Positions 24,646-37,207 of a stretch of 64,000 nucleotides of DNA are shown here, one piece after another (the stretch's first letter is position 1; every line of letters begins with the position of its first letter). Below the pieces are notes generated by a model that was given only the letters and a program-made list of their open reading frames with translations, searched no databases and was not told the origin of the DNA. Source of the stretch: Onchocerca volvulus (lineage: Eukaryota; Nematoda; Chromadorea; Rhabditida; Onchocercidae); NCBI GenBank assembly GCA_000499405.2, contig HG738138.1:17886184-17950183 (forward strand), given 5' to 3'. The position numbers and the translations under genes are program-made.

Positions 24646-25459
24646 ATGAAATTAAATCTCAAAAGATTATGTAATCTTCTTACTCTTTTTTATTCTCTTT
24701 ACTAGTTATAGTGTAATTTCTAATAGCGATAAGACTAGCGAAATTTCATAGTGAATAAATATTCCTCCGTTCCCAAAGGACTGCAAATTGGGCTGGTAAT
24801 CTTATCGTCAACTTTTAGCTTAGATTAGCTTTAAAAGATGACAAGAATGCTGTTAACTTTTTCTTGCTTTGATGATTGCTGATTGTTAACATTTAGTAGC
24901 GTTCACTTTCTAGGAATGGCTTAATTACAATGTTATTTTATTTTTTTTTTTTTTCAGTTTGATCGTTTCAGTTTTGAGTGTATGAAATAACTGGCTCCTT
25001 TTTTCCTTTCTTTTATATATTGGAGAACACGATGAATTCTGTAGCTATTGCACGCTTTAATTCAAAATTTCCTTTGCTGTAATCAGAAAAATTTAGCTCC
25101 AAACATATGATTCAGAATATGTTACCGAAAACCTTCACACCATTTCACATAATGTTTGACAGTTTCTTTCACATAATGATGAAATTTTGATGCCTTTCTA
25201 TATGCTCAATAGTGATTCCATTAGGCTGTTTTTCAGTGTTCAAACGGAAATCCAAACGATCATAGATGTTGGTATTTATTTTCAATTTCTAAGAATAATC
25301 TCTGCTTTGATGCTAATGACACATCATTGATTTTCAGAATTTACCATGTAATAATAAGAATATATCGGGGAACGACAGCAACAAAATTTTGCGGTATTTT
25401 CTCAGATATTACCAAAAAATCTTGCTGCTGCTATTGAACTGAATATTAATCGTAACATT

Positions 25460-28400
25460 ATGGAGACAAAATCATCAACTGCGGTATTTCTATTTTCTTT
25501 AAAAGCAACAATTGAATCAAAAAGGTAGTTTAGTTCGCTATGAAGTTAATTTAAATGGATTTTTTTGCAGAAATTTGAACTTGAGTCTGCTGACTGCCAA
25601 CAGGAGTCATCTGTTCTTGGCCAAACTTCTGTTCGTAACTCATTTCTGGACGTTACAAATATTTCGTAAGCTAATTTAAGCAATTTCAAAATTTATTTTT
25701 AAGCTTCAGTGCTAAATTTAGGATTAAATCTTACTGCACATATCATTTAATTGTAACTGCTCTTCTTTGTAACTCTGATCTATTGTTAGTGATATAAAAG
25801 AAAAGAATTTTCAAATTTCTAAACGACAAATTAAAGAATTTTGAGAAAATTTTGAGAAATAAAATATATTGAGCATCTTATGACACCCATTCATTCTTTC
25901 TCAGTTTTAAATTATGAATTTTATTGATTTTAGCTTTTTGCACACTTCAGGGAGAATTTCTTACGATCAGAATAATTTTATAAATGTAAAAATAGAAAAG
26001 GAATAGCTTTTTTATGACATTCTCTTTATTCAAAAATTTTAGATATTTTTTAGCAAGTATCTGATATCGTTTTCAGGATACCTGAAGTGCGATCTCATCC
26101 TTCATCATTTCGTCTTTCACCGATTGATTGCTCCTCATCAGAAAATAATTTTAAATACTCGGAATGCTCACAATTCTTTAACCCATTATATCTAGCAAGT
26201 GAATTTTTTATTTCTTTTAATTTATATCTTCTCAGATATTTCTGGCGAAGTATTGAATTACAAAGAAAAAGTCTATTGATATATTTTTTTTAAGGTCCAA
26301 AGAGAAGCCATTCATCACAAATTACGAATGCAACGTTAAACAAAAGATACTCAAGTGTTTCAAGTGGATCAAATTCTTTTGGTGGTTTTATCAAGACAAA
26401 GCAGTTGCAACTGAAGCACACTCAGCGACGTCCTGTTTCCAAAAAATTTGATGTATTGAAGAATATGCTGGAAATGAGAACATCAAGCGATAGTAGTTCT
26501 GGCAAACTTTATAACTTACTTCCAATTACTCGGTAAATAAGAATGCATAATATTGATGATTTAAGTAATTAGAATGATATGTCTGTAATAGCGAATTTGA
26601 TCCGTTTTAATGAAATTTAGACGTAGCGAGACAAGTAGTAAATATTGCGACATTGCGAAATGTCGCGGCGATAATGAGGTTGAGATTGAAAATGTGAAAA
26701 ATGAATTCAGCTTTCGAATACATCTGCAAGATACCAGTTGCAAGAGTATGATTTCTTCTTCACTTCCATCAACATCAGCTCTAAATAAACTGGAATCTCG
26801 TTATAAAAAGCGTCATATACTGGAAGAAGTGGGTGATACTGGAAGTGCGAAAAAGATGAAAGAAGATGAGCCAATGGAAGAAAGCTTCGAAGGAATGGAT
26901 ATTGATATGGCTGAATCGTTCCGAAATGATCAATATAGAGCAAATGAAGTAATTTATTTCATATAAGAATTTCGAAAGCGTCTATTTTTTTTAGGGAAAC
27001 TTATAGTATTCTCTGAACAAATACAAGTTGAAATTTGGGATTTGGCATTAGTAGCACATCAAGCACGGTTAGGAATTGCTTAGCAACTGTAAAATCAGAT
27101 GAGTTTCAGGTAATACGGACTTTGCTGCAAAGAATTTGCTCCGAAATTATTAATTTAACAGTAATTCTGGATTTTTTTTTTTTTAAGTTTTTGAAATGCG
27201 CTGCTCAGCTGCAACTGTTTTCTATCTTTCTTATGTAATTACAGAATGTTAAGGATGAATATAATCTTTCGGGTAGTGAATCTAGTAAAGAAAATATTTC
27301 AATTTCTCCAGCTTGTCATCGATCTCATTCATCGAATTTCCTAGGAATCAGCGAAATCAAAAAGTCTGGATCAACACCATTTTTTCTCGAAGTTGTATGT
27401 CATTCTTATAACTATAGTTTTTGAATCAGTACTTTGACTATTATTTAAATATCTGTGTGGAAATGAATATTTGAAGTGCTAAACCGGATACTAAGCTACA
27501 ATCTATAGTGTATTTAGAGAGTTTTCTTTGCATTAGCTATGATGGGTAGCATTCTATAAAGTATCCGCTACATAAAAATGAAATTTGACCTTTCTGTTTC
27601 TGAAAAGTTCTGGAAGCATGATATTCTATCTCGAAGGGATAAATTTTAGTTCTTTGGCAAGATATCCAATAGCACAGGCTGATATTTTTCTAGCAGTATG
27701 AATTGGATATAATTAAAAATCCGGATGTTCCTTCAAGTGCTTTTGCATGCATTAGTGCAAAAACTTTGGCTGAATTGCTCATGTCGATGACGATGGAACA
27801 ATTTCTGCAACGTTTTATACTTATCGATTGCCGTTATCCGTTTGAATTTCTGGGTGGACATATTCGAGTAATTTTTTCTTCTTGCTAAATAATTACCAGA
27901 TCAGCATTTAAATTACAATTTTGAATTAAGTTTTTAGGGTATTCGCTGCTGGCTGTTATAAGAGAGAAATAGAATAGTTGATCTTTATGCCCATTCCATA
28001 TATTTGAAATTACTTGCCTGAAAGCTATTACCAGAAAGCGTATTGTATGAATATAAAGATGGATTTAAACATGAAGTATATGGAACTTTGCAAATTTTAC
28101 GGCATCCATTTAAATTTTTGAATCTGTTAAAATCGACGATCATCTTGCAGGGTGCTTATAACTTATTCGATCCAGCTGCCGTCGAAGCAGCCTTCTATCC
28201 TAATAATATCGAACAACGAGCACAACTAATGACAAAAAAGCTGATTTTCTATTGCGAATTCTCGCAAAAACGAGCACCTTCAATGTACGTTAATTTTAAA
28301 TGCAAGATTCGATAAAAACGCAGCTGAACATTGTGACTCGTACTTTATGTATCATTATTATGCTACATGCGCTACACTGATTGCTATAAATTTAAGTGCA

Positions 28401-28711
28401 ATAGCTACGTTTAACAAAACAAAAAATTAAAAGTATAAACAAAAATTACCCTTTTTTGTTTCTTTTTTTAGAGCATACGAACTGCGTGCACTTGATCGTA
28501 AACTGAATGTTGGGAGATATCCGATGGTAGATTATCCAGAAATGTATTTGTTGCAATATGGTTATAGCAGTTTCTACTTACGCTATAATGAAGTGCCAGT
28601 AAGAATCTTTGTGAAAGATTTTGAGAAGAGTTCCAGTCTCATAATTCAATTACCTGTAACATTCATGGATGACACTTTTTTAGTTAATAAATGCTGCAAA
28701 TCTGTCATCTA

Positions 28712-28768
<57 letters not shown>

Positions 28769-29379
28769 ATATCTATTTATCTTGAAGAACTGAACTAAGA
28801 AATAAATCAGACATCTCTAACTATATGTTTTTCATTAAACAAGATTAGATTTCGTTGACAAATTTTGTAAATTTGTTTCCTCCATCTCCAATTTTTAGAA
28901 TCTTCTTGAACCGAATGGATATGTGAAAATGAATGATACGGAACATCTAGATGAGCTACGAAATTATAAATTCCATCGTATTAGAACAGTTGCTACAGTT
29001 TATCATACGTTGGCAAGAGATCGTTCTAATAAACAATCCAGGGAGGAATTAAATATGAGTACCACGGAAGTTGATCCAATCATGACGACACCACCCCCTT
29101 GTGGTCTTCTACCAAAGGTTAGTCATTTCAGTATTCTTCAATCTACTACGCTGATGAAAATGGCAATAATGTGGAACTGACAATTGCGATCTTTTGCAGC
29201 GTTTATTTCTTAATTCACCGGAATCTCCGTCACATTTTCCAATTACTCCTAAGAGCCGTCCTGTTGAAGACAGAAGAAGAGGTGCAGTAAGCAGAAGTGT
29301 CTGTCGACGACTGTTTGATGAAGCCGAATTTAGAAAAAATGATCCAACTCCTGGTCTTGGTACCAGAGATACTCTTTGA
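25460..29379 (+). CDS. cdc-25: M-phase inducer phosphatase CDC25 (first copy)
   Basis: Eleven exons: 25460-25483, 25571-25665, 26077-26198, 26295-26532, 26621-26948, 27245-27394, 27697-27867, 28151-28284, 28472-28598, 28899-29117 and 29200-29379, giving 595 aa. The C-terminal rhodanese-like catalytic domain has LIDCRYPFEFLGGHIR (about 361-376) followed by the CX5R loop CEFSQKR with Cys411 and Arg417; PEMYLLQYGYSSFY follows. CDC25 removes inhibitory phosphates from CDK1/cyclin to drive mitotic entry. The first ~300 residues are Ser/Thr-Pro-rich and regulatory, and the tail again carries SP/TP sites (for example FLNSPESPSHFPITPKSR), typical of CDK control. The canonical His before the catalytic Cys is Tyr here. 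The first exon codes for only eight residues; an in-frame extension upstream to an acceptor near 25405 is open, so the true start may lie further 5'. A convergent paralogue lies at 36791-40700. Confidence 0.88.
28717..28766 (+). repeat. 50-base T homopolymer in a CDC25 intron
   Basis: An uninterrupted run of T between exons 9 and 10. Other long homopolymers are at 17116-17136 (T), 18831-18855 (A), near 32720 (T) and 37176-37205 (A). A run this long may also be inaccurate in length because of sequencing or assembly error, or may be the tail of an inserted retrotranscript. Confidence 0.9.
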
Positions 29380-30796
29380 GAAGAAATAGAGTCTCTTCGC
29401 TTGTTTTCCTTTTTTGTTAGGTCCGACAGTTTTTTATGGTGTTTTATACCTTTTAATAGTGTGTATTGTGAGTTTTATTTGTTTTACATGCTAAATTTTT
29501 CACTAAATATTAAGACTTTTTGCTCGAATTTTAAATTAATTTTGTATAAAAGTTATTTTATCCAAATTTAAGTTACATTTTATTAGTCTTCTCATGGGTT
29601 TCGAATTCTTATTTGAGCTTTCAAGTTCATTCTGCCATTACTATCATTATTATATCACTGTTCTTACTTTTGTCAACACTAGCATTGTCTACCTTTCTAG
29701 TTCTAATTTCGATCTCGGATTGGTTTCGTTTTTTGATGAGATGACGAATACATCACTTCTGTAGCAATTTTATTAATCAGTATATTAAGTTCTTTCCAAA
29801 ATGATACCTGCCATTGTATGACCATGCATACTGATCTCGTATTGATATATTGTTTGTCTGGAATGATGTTCTGTATCATTTACTTTATCAATCAATGAGT
29901 CCGAAATTATGATGGTAAGATTATGTATTCGTTCGAGTAGTGGAACAGCACTGTGCTAAATTTCATGCTTATCCATTAGCTTCTATTTTTCTCAACTACA
30001 AAATCTCATCTTTGACTTATTAGAATTTCATCCATTTTTTTCCAACGAAATCTTTTTGTGGACATGAATTTCAGGCTAATTTGTGACTTCTTCGGAGCTG
30101 TTTATATTTGAGCTTGTTACGTTCTTGGCGTTTTCCCCTGATTCTTTTTTCCATTGCTTTTGTTCTGTAAAAAAGTTGTGTTTATCGATGAATGAACCGT
30201 TTTAAAATGCCATATTTTAATTGTCAGAAATGTGGAAAAAATATTCCGTCATTTGTATTGCATTTCATGAATCGTTTTGGCAGCTACAAACAGCTCGTTC
30301 TGGGATATCGTTGCTTTAGCGGTGAAACAAGCTTTTTCTTGTTGTTTTCCACGAGTTTTCACCGAAATTCTTTTATAACCAATTTTTTTGGGATAGATAT
30401 GCCTGCTTGCTATTCCAGTAGTTTTTGTAAAAGTTGCATGACCTGTCCTACGGAATTAATGCTCAAATAATATATGCGAAATTTTGCATTGACCTTAAAA
30501 TGAAGTTACAATCCTGCTTGATCTCTCTGTTAAAAATAAATCCATGTAGGTGCTGCGAAATTCATTTATTCATTTTTAAAATCGAGATTAATGGTTATGT
30601 TATCAGATTGTTATTTCTCTTCAAAAATAATGCAAGCAAGAACTTTGTTTAATAGTGAATAAAAGCAGATGGGTCATATCCAGACACTTTTTTGGATTGG
30701 CGAGCTTCATTTTTTATCTTTGTATGAATTATATCGTCTTCTCTTTTATCTGGTCAGTTTTTCTTTTATTTCCGCATTTTAAATGTCGTTTGGGTG
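29380..30796. other. intergenic spacer between CDC25 and the coiled-coil gene
   Basis: T-rich sequence on the plus strand, consistent with a 3' UTR followed by promoter DNA. No recognisable genes. Open frames at 30.2-30.8 kb are rich in Phe/Leu/Ile/Cys and overlap the start of the next gene in another frame. The spacer of 1.4 kb is longer than typical for genes within a nematode operon. Confidence 0.4.
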
Positions 30797-33700
30797 ATGT
30801 CATCCAATCAGCCGGACTGTCTTACTTCATTGGTTTCCTACGTTCCTGATTTAAATTTTGGCTTGAATTTACCATCAACAGGAGTTGCAAATCAATTCGG
30901 AATTTCTACTACAAATCAGGTATTTTTATTTAGTTTTCTGCACTAAATCGCTCTTTTTTAATTTCTAGTCGAAATGTTTGTATTAATTGGATATAAAGTT
31001 GTTATTTGTAGAAACAGCAGTCGGTCTCACTCCTTCCTGAACAGTTAATACCTTTAGAATCTATTAGTGCACGAATCGACTGTAATTACAAGTAAGTATT
31101 CAATATTTGCATATGTAGTTTATTTTAATTATATTTTTTCCGTTTGTTTCTTGTTAATGCTTCACTGTGAATTAATTATTCTACTGGTTCTTATTGGTAC
31201 AAGAACTTATACGTTTTCCTGCTAGATTTCCTGTTCAGGTTTGATCATATCTACTTACTTGTTTGTATAACACAATCATTGATAGACCGATATATTTTTG
31301 CTTCTTAATTCATTTTTCTTTTCCCCGTTTCATAAAGTCTCTTTCTGATTAGAATATTTCCCCGACAGGTAATAATTTCATCAGGAAATCCATATAGGAA
31401 ATTTCAATTTTAATTCGTACAACAACATTTTATATACCCTGTAGGGCATATAAATTCTGCAATATCAATTATTTTATTTCAGTTGCATTCCTCTGCGACG
31501 AACTTCTCCACAACCCCTACGTTCTGCCTTAAAGAAGACTTTGCTAACTAAACCGTGTAACGGAGGTGAAGAGAAATTTAAAGTAAGAGATAGCGAAGAA
31601 AAGCAAATTTTCAATCCAAAACATTCTACTGAAACAGAAACAAAAGCAGAAAAACCTCAACCACTTCCAGCACGTTTGTTACAAAAAAAAAAGACGGTGG
31701 CATTCGGAAGAACTGTAAACGTGTCGCAAACAATAGAGGTTTTTTTTTTTTCTTAAATTTTACTCGGATATTTATTTCAAATTTTATCTCTCATTATTTT
31801 TGGAATAGCTAACGGACAGAATTATGAACAGTGAAAAGATCATTTATCGGACTTGTTTTTCGTAAGATGTGTAGATTATATGTCAAGTACTGATAATTCT
31901 TAAAATATGCATGTAATGTTTTATATAGTATTAGAAACATCTGTAATTTAAGGGTACATCAAGAGCACATCGAAAGTTTTCGGTTGTTTCAAACTCTCAG
32001 AAAAAAAAATTTTCTAAAATGGCTACTACTGATCAAAATGCGCGATCTTTAGATGAGGTAGTGTTTAGTTAAATTTTTTAATATATCGATATCTCTAATT
32101 TTATGACTAACTTTAGACGGATGTTGTTTAAATTTTATAATGCTTTAATTAATATTAGAATTTTGATATATTATTTGCAGAAGTAATGATCCATAATTCT
32201 TCGATGTTAATCGTAAGATTTTTTGACATTAACCGTAAGCTCGTTGCAATACATTGGCTGAAACAAAGTAAGATGAACATGAAAGCATTAATTGAATGTG
32301 ATTGCATGAACATCAAACCTGAATGCTGAAGCACTAGGAATATATTGATAACATTCAAACTATGAGAAAAAATTAATTGTTCAAAGAGTTCTGATCTTCC
32401 AGCATTAAATATATTTTATAGTTTGGAAAGCTGAAAGAAGAAGTGTACAAAATGCAACTGAAAATCGATGAACTGACAAAACTAAAAGAAGAAGTGCATG
32501 ATATGCAACTGAAAGATTTAGAAAGAAGCGATCAATTATTGCAGTTAACAAAAACGATGAAGGTGTTCTTTAAGTTGTTACTCTTTTTTATATTTGAGTA
32601 GAAATATTGTAGAATTTAATATGATAACTGTTTTCTTTCAATCTTGAGAGCATTTCTTCAGTTTCAACAGTACAGGACATTTCTTATCATCTGTTTTTTT
32701 ATTACATGCTTCACTAGTGTTTTTTTTTTTTTTTTTTTTTTTTAACTTTTTTTTTGTCAAAATTTTTTTTTCAAAAAATACTGGGGGGTTTGGCACAATT
32801 TAACATTTTATCCAATGATAATAACGAGGACTCCAAAATGCATGAAAAAAAAGTTGAAGCTGAAATGCGCTACCGTGACAAAGAGAATATACTTCCTAAC
32901 GTGCGTCTTTTTAGATTTAAAATTTTTTTTAAGATAGTAATATTGATTTCATTGCCAATTCTTTTTCCCATATGTAGCGGCATTGATAATAAGTTAAGAT
33001 GTTTTGAATTTTCAACAAAAATTTTCATGTGATAAAAGAAAATTTTTTGTTGAATAAAATAAGTTCTCATTGTTTAGAAGAAATATGTGTCAAAATATCC
33101 AACGGAAGGCGATGAAAAAAGTCCTACAGTACATGGAGAACTTTTTGCGGACGCTGTGAATATTCATTTTTCTATGATAATCAGTGCTTCATTTTTGATC
33201 AAAATCTTAACATTCACGTCTAAATCAATTTAAACTGCCTTGACGATATTAAGTGTAATTTAGTGAAAGATGCTGTAATTTGAGGTTCTATTTTCCATCT
33301 TATTGCAATGCGATATCTTTTGCAGAAGATTGTTGGATTCGAAATATTGCAGAATAGCTAAATAGTGAACTTTAAAAGCTTCTCTCCATATTTGTTGCCT
33401 GTTAAACTTCACAACGTAAAATTTCATTGCAGACGGAAAAAATTGGCTCATCTAAAGAAGATCTTAAATGGGCAATAATGAAACGAAAATATGCTGAAAA
33501 CGAAGAATTTAAACGTCTAGTGGATGAAGCCATCATGAAATGCGGTGGAGACGAAAGTCTCGACATTTTCGCCTCTGATCAAAATAAAGGAGACACTGGC
33601 AGGTTTAGGTTTGCTAGCTATGCTTCCGTAGAATTTGAATTTTATCAAGTATTGAGTACTCCCAAGGTTTCCTTGTATATAGGCTAGACGGAATTGTGTT

Positions 33701-35620
33701 ACAAATTATCTTGGAATAAAATGATTCCACAGCATTATTCGTTGTACCAATTTAGCTGAATTCATATACTGTTTAGAATTATAGCAATCATTAATAATAA
33801 AGAAAATAATAATGATGGCAAGTGTATAGAGTTTTTAATATTTCTGCGTCTGATATTTAAGAGTTCGATCGCTATGGAAAAAAAAGCCGCAACCTAATTC
33901 ACCTGTAATTCGGAGTACCACACGGGTGACGAAGCAGATGACCGTTGAACAAATTGGGCGTTGTGGAAATTCACCTGTATCATGTGCCTTTTCTTACGAT
34001 TCTGAGAAATATCTGGCAAGACATGGCATCATTCCTGGTAAATATATTTGTTTTTTTTTTTCGAGAAATCTTCAAATACTTTGCAATTGCTAAATCTTCT
34101 GACCATCTGCTTTTTTCTGATATATTTAGCTGTTTGGAACATTGTTTCTGATATATTTAGCTGTTTTTGGAACACAGATGTATGTCATCTGTGTGATAGC
34201 AAAATGAAATTATTTATAAATAGTGACATTTAGCAACAGAGAATGTATGTTCTTTAATGTTATGCTTTTTTTGTTTCACTTTTATGACATAGTTTTGAAT
34301 GATAGTTGGTCCGGAAAATGCTTTTTCATCAGGATTAAATTTTTGCAGAGCTTAGTGACGACGATGAGGTAGAGCACAAAATGGCATGCGGTAAACAACT
34401 AGACCCATCTGTGCAATCTTATTATTATCCAGGGAATTCAGTGACTTACTATTCAAAAAATACTAAGGGCAGTAACATACCTTTAAAAGATGGCAGTTGT
34501 TTGGATTTGTCCAGAAATCATACTTCCCACAGCAATTATCGAGAGGAAAGACGTTATTATAGAGAGGAAAAACTACCACGAGCTGTTTCTAATAAAATAA
34601 ATTATCAGGTTCCTTTATTTTTAATTGTTAATTTTATTTCTTGTGCTTAAATTTAATTTATAATCAAATAGTTGATATTTCCCCCAGACTTTGGCCTTAG
34701 ACTAGATTCATTTAGAATAGTTTGCCGATTGACATTGTGGATCACTTTCCAGTCTGTACAAGCCATTTTCGATTTATATCTGCGTCATTATTCAGAGAGT
34801 GCGCCTAATAACTTAACAATTTTGGTGATTTTAGTCTTTATACGAAGAACCCTGATAAATCAATATTCATGTTTCTGTCTTTTTTAATCATAAAATTGAA
34901 AAAAAAAAAAAAGCCAACTTTCATAAATTAGTGAGAATGTTATTTCATGTTTTGGATTCATTCCTTATTTCTATAATATACAAGTTTTTATTCTTTTTCT
35001 GGTCTAAAAACTTATTTTTCAGGTAGATCAGTTTGACACAGATGATGACGAAGATGTGAATAGTATGATTGTAATAAATGACGTGTTAGAAGTTCAGGAT
35101 CATTGTGAAACCGGTGTAAAGATACGCTCGCCTCAGGATACGAAAGGCTGGAAAGGTGTATTTCGGAAATCATAGACGGCCAGAAGTGTTAAGCCTGATT
35201 TTTTTAATTCTCCATTCCAATGCAGTATATTTCCCAATTCATTAACAAGTTTTGTTTTCAATGCCATTCATTTTAATTTTTTAAATAAACCTCGCTAGGA
35301 TGTTGAACATTCAGCTGCATCATTTCAATATTTGTTTTTTCCTGATTCAGCGCGAATCGATTTTCGATGTCAAAAAAATGATGGCGTGTATCAATATATG
35401 AAGGAGCGACTGAATAAATCCGCTTGGGACTGACTTTTATTCATTTCACTCACTTACTTGATGATGCCTAGGTTATTTTTTCTGTGTTGCAGTGTCTGAT
35501 CTTGAATCTAATAGTGATCATGGTTTTCAACATGATTTAGAAGCACCAAGTAAAAAATGGACGATTTTGCTGCACCAGTCTTCAGAAACAGATTATAATA
35601 TTGATTTGAATAGTGATTAG
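30797..35620 (+). CDS. coiled-coil protein with PP1-docking-like and KEN motifs; possible SAS-5/STIL-like
   Basis: Twelve exons: 30797-30919, 31012-31091, 31483-31738, 31953-32057, 32422-32562, 32829-32900, 33078-33155, 33433-33602, 33862-34037, 34349-34608, 35023-35155 and 35493-35620, giving 573 aa with consistent phases. Features in order: a Ser/Pro-rich N-terminus; KTVAF at 138-142, an RVxF-type PP1 docking motif; a basic segment; a coiled coil at about 189-235 with two similar halves (KLKEEVYKMQLK and KLKEEVHDMQLK); KEN at 253-255, an APC/C degron type; and SPVSCAFSYDSEKYLARHGI near 380-398, followed by an acidic, low-complexity tail. The short coiled coil plus the YLARHGII element resembles the layout of STIL/Ana2/SAS-5 centriole assembly proteins, but I cannot confirm this, so the family is tentative. 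The acceptor of exon 6 (ATAACGAG) is weak. Without the last intron the frame would stop at 35175. AATAAA occurs at 35738. Confidence 0.72.
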
Positions 35621-36790
35621 GTTGCATCAAAACACGACATGACTGTACTTTTTATTTGAAAAATTCAAGCAGAACATCAAAAAACTACTTATATTGGTTG
35701 GCAAATGTTTTGCGCTACTGTCATAAAATCGACGCAAAATAAAACTACATTACATCAATTTTTTTCTTTTTTTTTCATCGTGCGTAAAATAATGAATGAA
35801 ATGACACTTCTAGTAGATCACTGTTGCAATAATTCTTAACCTAAACTAATCCAGTTTGTCGTACTGAATCTCTAGACTCGCTATTTTTAACTTTTATCAA
35901 CATACTGGCTTCAATTTGTTTTTAAGAAGTGTAAGTTAGCATAATTCTAGTTTTACTGAAACATCAAGCACTTGAAAGGAAATATTCAAGTTTAAATCCA
36001 AATTTTGCATCGAATCTTATTGAAAAACTAATTAATCCACAAAAAATAGATGTCATAAAATCGAGAATGGCAATTTACTCGATGGAAAAAAGTACAAGCA
36101 GCATAATGAGAAGAGATAATAATATGATGAAGCAAATAGAAACGCATTAGAAAGACTTTCCGAAATGTTTTTAAAGGGATTAAAACACAATGATTCAGGA
36201 GAAAGTCGTAAATTTGAATGCTTGTAAGCAATAAATGACCGCTCGATACTTGCATATCAAGTAATAATGCAGTATCAAATTAGGGAATGAACAAATAAAT
36301 TGAAATATTTCATTTCTAAGCAAAGCGAGGTTAATATTTTACAAAACCGAGTGGAATGTTGTTTGAAAATATCATTCAAAATCTCATAAAAGTAGACTGA
36401 AAAACAAGATAAGACTAGAACACATCATTATAAAAATAATTTGAAAGATGTTAATTCAAAATAAAGTGCCAGCAAAGCATAATAATCAATTTTTGGTCCA
36501 GAATAGAATTTAGGCAACAGAAATCGGTTACAGGACTGATTACTCGCAAACTTATAAAATGATGGCATCTATGTATAAATCCCAATGCTGAATTGTCAAT
36601 TCATGCGAATTTCTTTTGAATGTGACATGAAATTAGAATGAAACTAGTCTTTTGGGTAAAATGTCTTAGTATATACAAAATATAATATCATTAAATTACA
36701 CCTAAACAAAAAAATTCAGTTATAAATGGCCTAGTGATCTACAGTAAACTCTTGGAACATTCCATATTCATTCGACTTTATGATCAAAAT
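35621..36790. other. convergent 3' region between the coiled-coil gene and the second CDC25
   Basis: Holds the 3' end of the plus-strand gene (AATAAA at 35738-35743) and the 3' UTR of the minus-strand CDC25. No protein-like frame was seen; short ORFs on either strand are AT-driven. Confidence 0.45.
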
Positions 36791-37175
36791 TCAACGACTG
36801 CTTTTGCGTCCGGTTGGCGTGCGTGGATTAGCAAGCATTGGTACTACAGTAGTTTCAGGATGGAGCTTTTTCGGAAATCCTGCTGAGGAAAATTCCGAAG
36901 CGGTTGGTGATTCCGGCATTTGTGGGAATGAATGCACTCGACGCATATCGGCATTTTTCTTAATTAATGCTGTTTGAAACATTCCAGTTTCAAAACCAAC
37001 TCCATTCCGTAAGCTACGCGTATGGAATATTTTAAGCGCACTCGAATACTTTTTATCGCGCATAGAAACGTAACCTGTTGGCTCACATAGATCCTGTGCA
37101 ATAACTTGACATTTTATAAAGTCTAGAAGTCAAAAATTCACGCAAAAAAAATTAAAAAAATTAAAAATTTAAAGG

Positions 37176-37207
<32 letters not shown>

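Larger units (their letters stand above)
22450..25459. other. 3-kb intergenic stretch between sel-10 and the first CDC25 gene
   Basis: It holds the sel-10 3' UTR, several hairpin-forming sequences and a repeat copy at 24068-24205. Besides the long hairpin at 24564-24645, AGGATCCTC and GAGGATCCT flank a 13-base spacer near 23978, and a second hairpin spans about 24442-24482. The stretch 23900-24450 is GC-richer than its surroundings yet has no long protein-like frame. An open frame at 23802-24068 is hydrophobic at its start and unrecognised. An upstream in-frame extension of the CDC25 first exon (from an acceptor near 25405) is possible. Confidence 0.4.

Noticed and set aside
27035..27109. Extra exon in the first CDC25 gene (GISSTSSTVRNCLATVKSDEF)
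   Set aside because: No acceptor gives the needed phase, whereas the exon ending at 26948 joins directly in phase to 27245. It could still be an alternative exon.
28043..28150. Frame upstream of the CX5R exon (MYEYKDGFKHEVYG...)
   Set aside because: Interrupts the conserved GGHI-R|GAYNLF junction shared with the second CDC25; it is intron.
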